Shown here: piece by piece, positions 6,395-7,614 of the stretch
How the letters are laid out: each line of letters begins with the position of its first letter
Numbering within the stretch: the stretch's first letter is position 1
Source: an uncultured Shinella sp.
Lineage (GTDB): Bacteria; Pseudomonadota; Alphaproteobacteria; Rhizobiales; Rhizobiaceae
Direction: 5' to 3'
NCBI GenBank assembly: GCA_946481465.1
Contig: CAMLOC010000153.1
Coordinates: forward strand, 1-7,614
Length of the DNA stretch: 7,614 nucleotides
Program-made: the position numbers and the translations under genes
The notes under the pieces: model-generated
What the model was told of the DNA's origin: nothing
The model's input: the letters and a program-made list of their open reading frames with translations, nothing else
Database searches by the model: none

Positions 6395-7115
6395 CGTTGC
6401 CGGCGTAGCGCATCAGCCGGTCCATGTCGGGAACGGTGACGTTGCGGTTGTTCTCGAGCCGGATGACGTTTTCCTTGCGCAGCTTGGTGAATTGCCGGCT
6501 GACGGTCTCGATCGTCAGCCCGAGGAAATCGGCGATGTCGGCGCGCGAGAGCGGCAGGTCGAAGGTCGAGGTGTCGACGCTTTCCGGATCGATATGGGTG
6601 GCGATGAGATAGAGGAAGCTTGCCACCTTCTCCTGCGCCGACTTGCGGCCGAGCGTCAGCATCCAGTCGCGCGCCTCGTCCAGTTCCTTCAGCGCCTGCC
6701 GGTGCAGCTTGTGCTCCAGTTCCGGCGTCTTCTTGACGAGCCGGTCCAGCACATGGCGCGGGAAGTTGCACACCTCGCTTTCCGTCGCCGCTTCCGCGGT
6801 GATGGCGCTCTCCTCCAGGAAGGGCCGGCCGAGGAAGTCGGGGGCGAACTGCAGGCCGACGATCTGCTGGCGGCCGTCCGCCATCACCTTGGTCAGCTTC
6901 ACCACGCCGCGCATGATGTTGGAATAGTTCACCACCGTCTCGCCCTGGCCGATGACTTCGGCCCCGGTTTCCAGCCGGTTGCGGAACGAATGCTTGTTGA
7001 GTTCGGAAAGCTGCTCGGAGGTCAGCGCACCGCAGACCCCGCCATGGCGCGCCTCGCAGGCGCGGCACACGAGCGGAATATCGGAATTATGGATATCTTG
7101 GCGGCGAATTTCCAT
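6390..7115 (-). CDS. fnrN: FnrN-type Crp/Fnr oxygen-responsive transcription regulator
   Basis: A 241-residue regulator that should switch on microaerobic genes when its oxygen-labile [4Fe-4S] cluster is intact. The N-terminal cluster ligands are Cys17, Cys20 and Cys28 in CRACEARHGGVC. The fourth is Cys116 in ESEVCNFPR, equivalent in place to Cys122 of E. coli FNR. A cyclic-nucleotide-binding-like beta roll follows (about 30-125), then a dimerisation helix (about 128-165) and a winged helix-turn-helix. The recognition helix TIETVSRQF (201-209) keeps Glu203, Ser206 and Arg207, the residues FNR uses to read TTGAT. All four ligands are present, which distinguishes it from cluster-less FixK. In rhizobia FnrN controls fixNOQP and similar high-affinity oxidase genes, and itself. 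The ATG at 7115 follows an AAAGGAAA ribosome binding site; upstream in-frame codons lack one and encode no family sequence. Confidence 0.92.
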   Translation of the reverse strand: MEIRRQDIHNSDIPLVCRACEARHGGVCGALTSEQLSELNKHSFRNRLETGAEVIGQGETVVNYSNIMRGVVKLTKVMADGRQQIVGLQFAPDFLGRPFLEESAITAEAATESEVCNFPRHVLDRLVKKTPELEHKLHRQALKELDEARDWMLTLGRKSAQEKVASFLYLIATHIDPESVDTSTFDLPLSRADIADFLGLTIETVSRQFTKLRKENVIRLENNRNVTVPDMDRLMRYAGND

Positions 7116-7218
7116 ATCGGCTTTCCTTTCGCCCGGCGGTTCCCCGGCGCAACAATGCCGTGCTACCGCACAGGGTGATGAACATACAGCGTACCGCCTA
7201 GCGGCAAAATAGCGCTTC

Positions 7219-7232
7219 CTGACTATTGTCAA
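7219..7232 (-). promoter_or_regulatory. degenerate proximal FNR/FixK-like box of fnrN
   Basis: On the minus strand this reads TTGAC-AATA-GTCAG, an inverted repeat matching in four of five positions with the FNR/FixK half-site TTGAC. Its centre (7225.5) is 42 bases from the centre of the perfect box. It coincides with the transcription start inferred from that box, so binding here would be expected to repress. Part of it (TTGACA, 7232-7227) could also be the -35 of an alternative promoter with TATTTT (7211-7206) at a short 15-base spacing. Confidence 0.42.
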
Positions 7233-7238
7233 ATCCTA
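7233..7238 (-). promoter_or_regulatory. inferred -10 element of an FNR-activated fnrN promoter
   Basis: On the minus strand this reads TAGGAT (4 of 6 to TATAAT). It is separated from the FNR box at 7261-7274 by 22 bases, the spacing found when an FNR box is centred at -41.5 and the -10 spans -12 to -7. The start would be about 7226, giving a leader of about 110 bases before fnrN. No -35 is expected at such promoters, and none is seen. Confidence 0.42.
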
Positions 7239-7260
7239 GCGCGCTCCTTGCGACTTTCAC

Positions 7261-7274
7261 TTGATCGAAATCAA
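7261..7274. promoter_or_regulatory. FNR box (anaerobox), perfect consensus
   Basis: TTGATCGAAATCAA is an exact TTGAT-N4-ATCAA site, the sequence bound by FNR, FnrN and FixK proteins. It lies 146 bases upstream of the fnrN start codon and about 150 bases before the inferred start of acpXL, too far for simple activation of acpXL. The regulator encoded next door carries the matching recognition residues, so autoregulation is the natural reading. Confidence 0.85.
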
Positions 7275-7330
7275 TTGGCGGCGGCTCTTTCAGGTTTATT
7301 TGTCGCGGGAGCGGGGAGGGCGGCCGGCCA

Positions 7331-7351
7331 TGCTGTTTGCGCAACACAGCA
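7331..7351. promoter_or_regulatory. 21-base dyad upstream of acpXL, possible operator
   Basis: TGCTGT (7331-7336) and ACAGCA (7346-7351) flank the palindrome TTGCGCAA (7337-7344); the whole is an inverted repeat broken by one extra base (C7345). A related eight-base palindrome CTGCGCAG follows at 7359-7366, about two helical turns away centre to centre, sharing the TGCGCA core. The dyad ends 32 bases before the acpXL -35. An operator is possible; no protein can be named. Confidence 0.35.
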
Positions 7352-7383
7352 CCGCCGACTGCGCAGGGCCCTCATCAAACCCA

Positions 7384-7412
7384 TTGGCAATCGCGTCGTA
7401 TTTCCATATAGG
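7384..7412 (+). promoter_or_regulatory. sigma-70-like promoter of acpXL
   Basis: TTGGCA (7384-7389) and TATAGG (7407-7412) are 17 bases apart, with 5 of 6 and 4 of 6 matches to consensus. Transcription would begin near 7419, giving a short leader of about 26 bases before the GTG start. This is the best-formed promoter in the window. Confidence 0.55.
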
Positions 7413-7444
7413 ATCGCCCGACTATAGATTCATGAGGTATGGGC

Positions 7445-7614
7445 GTGACTGCTACATTCGACAAGGTTGCCGACATCATTGCTGAGACGAGCGAGATCGA
7501 TCGCGAGACGATCACGCCCGACAGCCACACGATCGACGATCTCGGCATCGACAGCCTCGACTTCCTCGACATCGTCTTTGCGATCGACAAGGAATTCGGC
7601 ATCAAGATCCCGCT
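7445..7614 (+). CDS. acpXL: acyl carrier protein AcpXL, 5' part (runs off the window)
   Basis: The first 56 codons of a small acidic acyl carrier protein. The visible sequence begins [12 protein letters not shown] and contains [18 protein letters not shown] (31-48), where Ser37 is the 4'-phosphopantetheine attachment site. The N-terminus closely matches rhizobial AcpXL, which carries the very-long-chain (27-hydroxyoctacosanoic) fatty acid that the acyltransferase LpxXL puts on lipid A. The family is about 92 residues, so the C-terminal third and the usual downstream fabZ/fabF-like and lpxXL genes would lie beyond the edge. I choose GTG 7445 because GAGG (7434-7437) lies seven bases before it. 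The in-frame ATG at 7439 is only one base from that GAGG and would add two residues. Housekeeping acpP is the main alternative, but the sequence is the XL type. Confidence 0.9.
   Translation, partial: MTATFDKVADIIAETSEIDRETITPDSHTIDDLGIDSLDFLDIVFAIDKEFGIKIP

Noticed and set aside
7116..7232. Longer FnrN starting upstream of 7115
   Set aside because: The additional 39 residues have no ribosome binding site, would overlap the inferred promoter, and do not resemble FnrN N-termini. The ATG at 7115 has a good ribosome binding site.
7375..7605. Minus-strand open frame of 76 codons over the right edge
   Set aside because: Antisense to acpXL, whose forward frame has the phosphopantetheine site and rhizobial N-terminus.

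Overview
The window looks like the chromosome of a GC-rich alphaproteobacterium of the Rhizobiaceae (Rhizobium, Agrobacterium, Ensifer or Shinella type). Three things point there: an aerobic-type cobalamin cluster using the cob names, an FnrN-type oxygen regulator, and AcpXL, the acyl carrier protein dedicated to the very-long-chain fatty acid of rhizobial lipid A. No mobile element, CRISPR array, tRNA or rRNA is visible. Almost everything belongs to known families. The least ordinary parts are in the non-coding DNA.

Layout. Bases 1-47 hold only the 3' flank of the first gene, with a GGGCGCCC palindrome (35-42) but no clear terminator. At 48-833 (minus) is a TSUP-family membrane transporter like YfcA. 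A gap of about 360 bases (834-1192) separates it from a divergent operon. This gap holds a possible promoter, two inverted repeats that resemble rhizobial intergenic palindromes, and a structured leader without a convincing canonical riboswitch. From 1193 to 5799 (plus) runs cobE-cobA-cobB-cobC-cobD, with every junction overlapping by 1 or 4 bases, so the genes are probably co-transcribed and translationally coupled. CobA starts corrin synthesis at uroporphyrinogen III. CobE assists the middle part of the pathway. CobB amidates hydrogenobyrinic acid. CobC and CobD make and attach the aminopropanol arm.

Bases 5800-5950 are an AT-richer intergenic stretch with the promoter and leader of a small secreted L,D-transpeptidase (5951-6379, plus). 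That gene converges, with a 10-base gap, on fnrN (6390-7115, minus), a four-cysteine Crp/Fnr regulator. The 329-base region 7116-7444 lies between divergent fnrN and acpXL. It carries a perfect FNR box (TTGATCGAAATCAA), a degenerate second box, a -10-like hexamer at the right distance for FNR activation, an unrelated dyad, and a good promoter for acpXL. AcpXL (from 7445) runs off the right edge.

The main point for a second look is the fnrN promoter: one box sits exactly where an activator should bind (centre -41.5 from the inferred start) and one lies over the inferred start, which suggests combined positive and negative autoregulation. Second is the cob leader, long and structured but without a recognisable B12 riboswitch.
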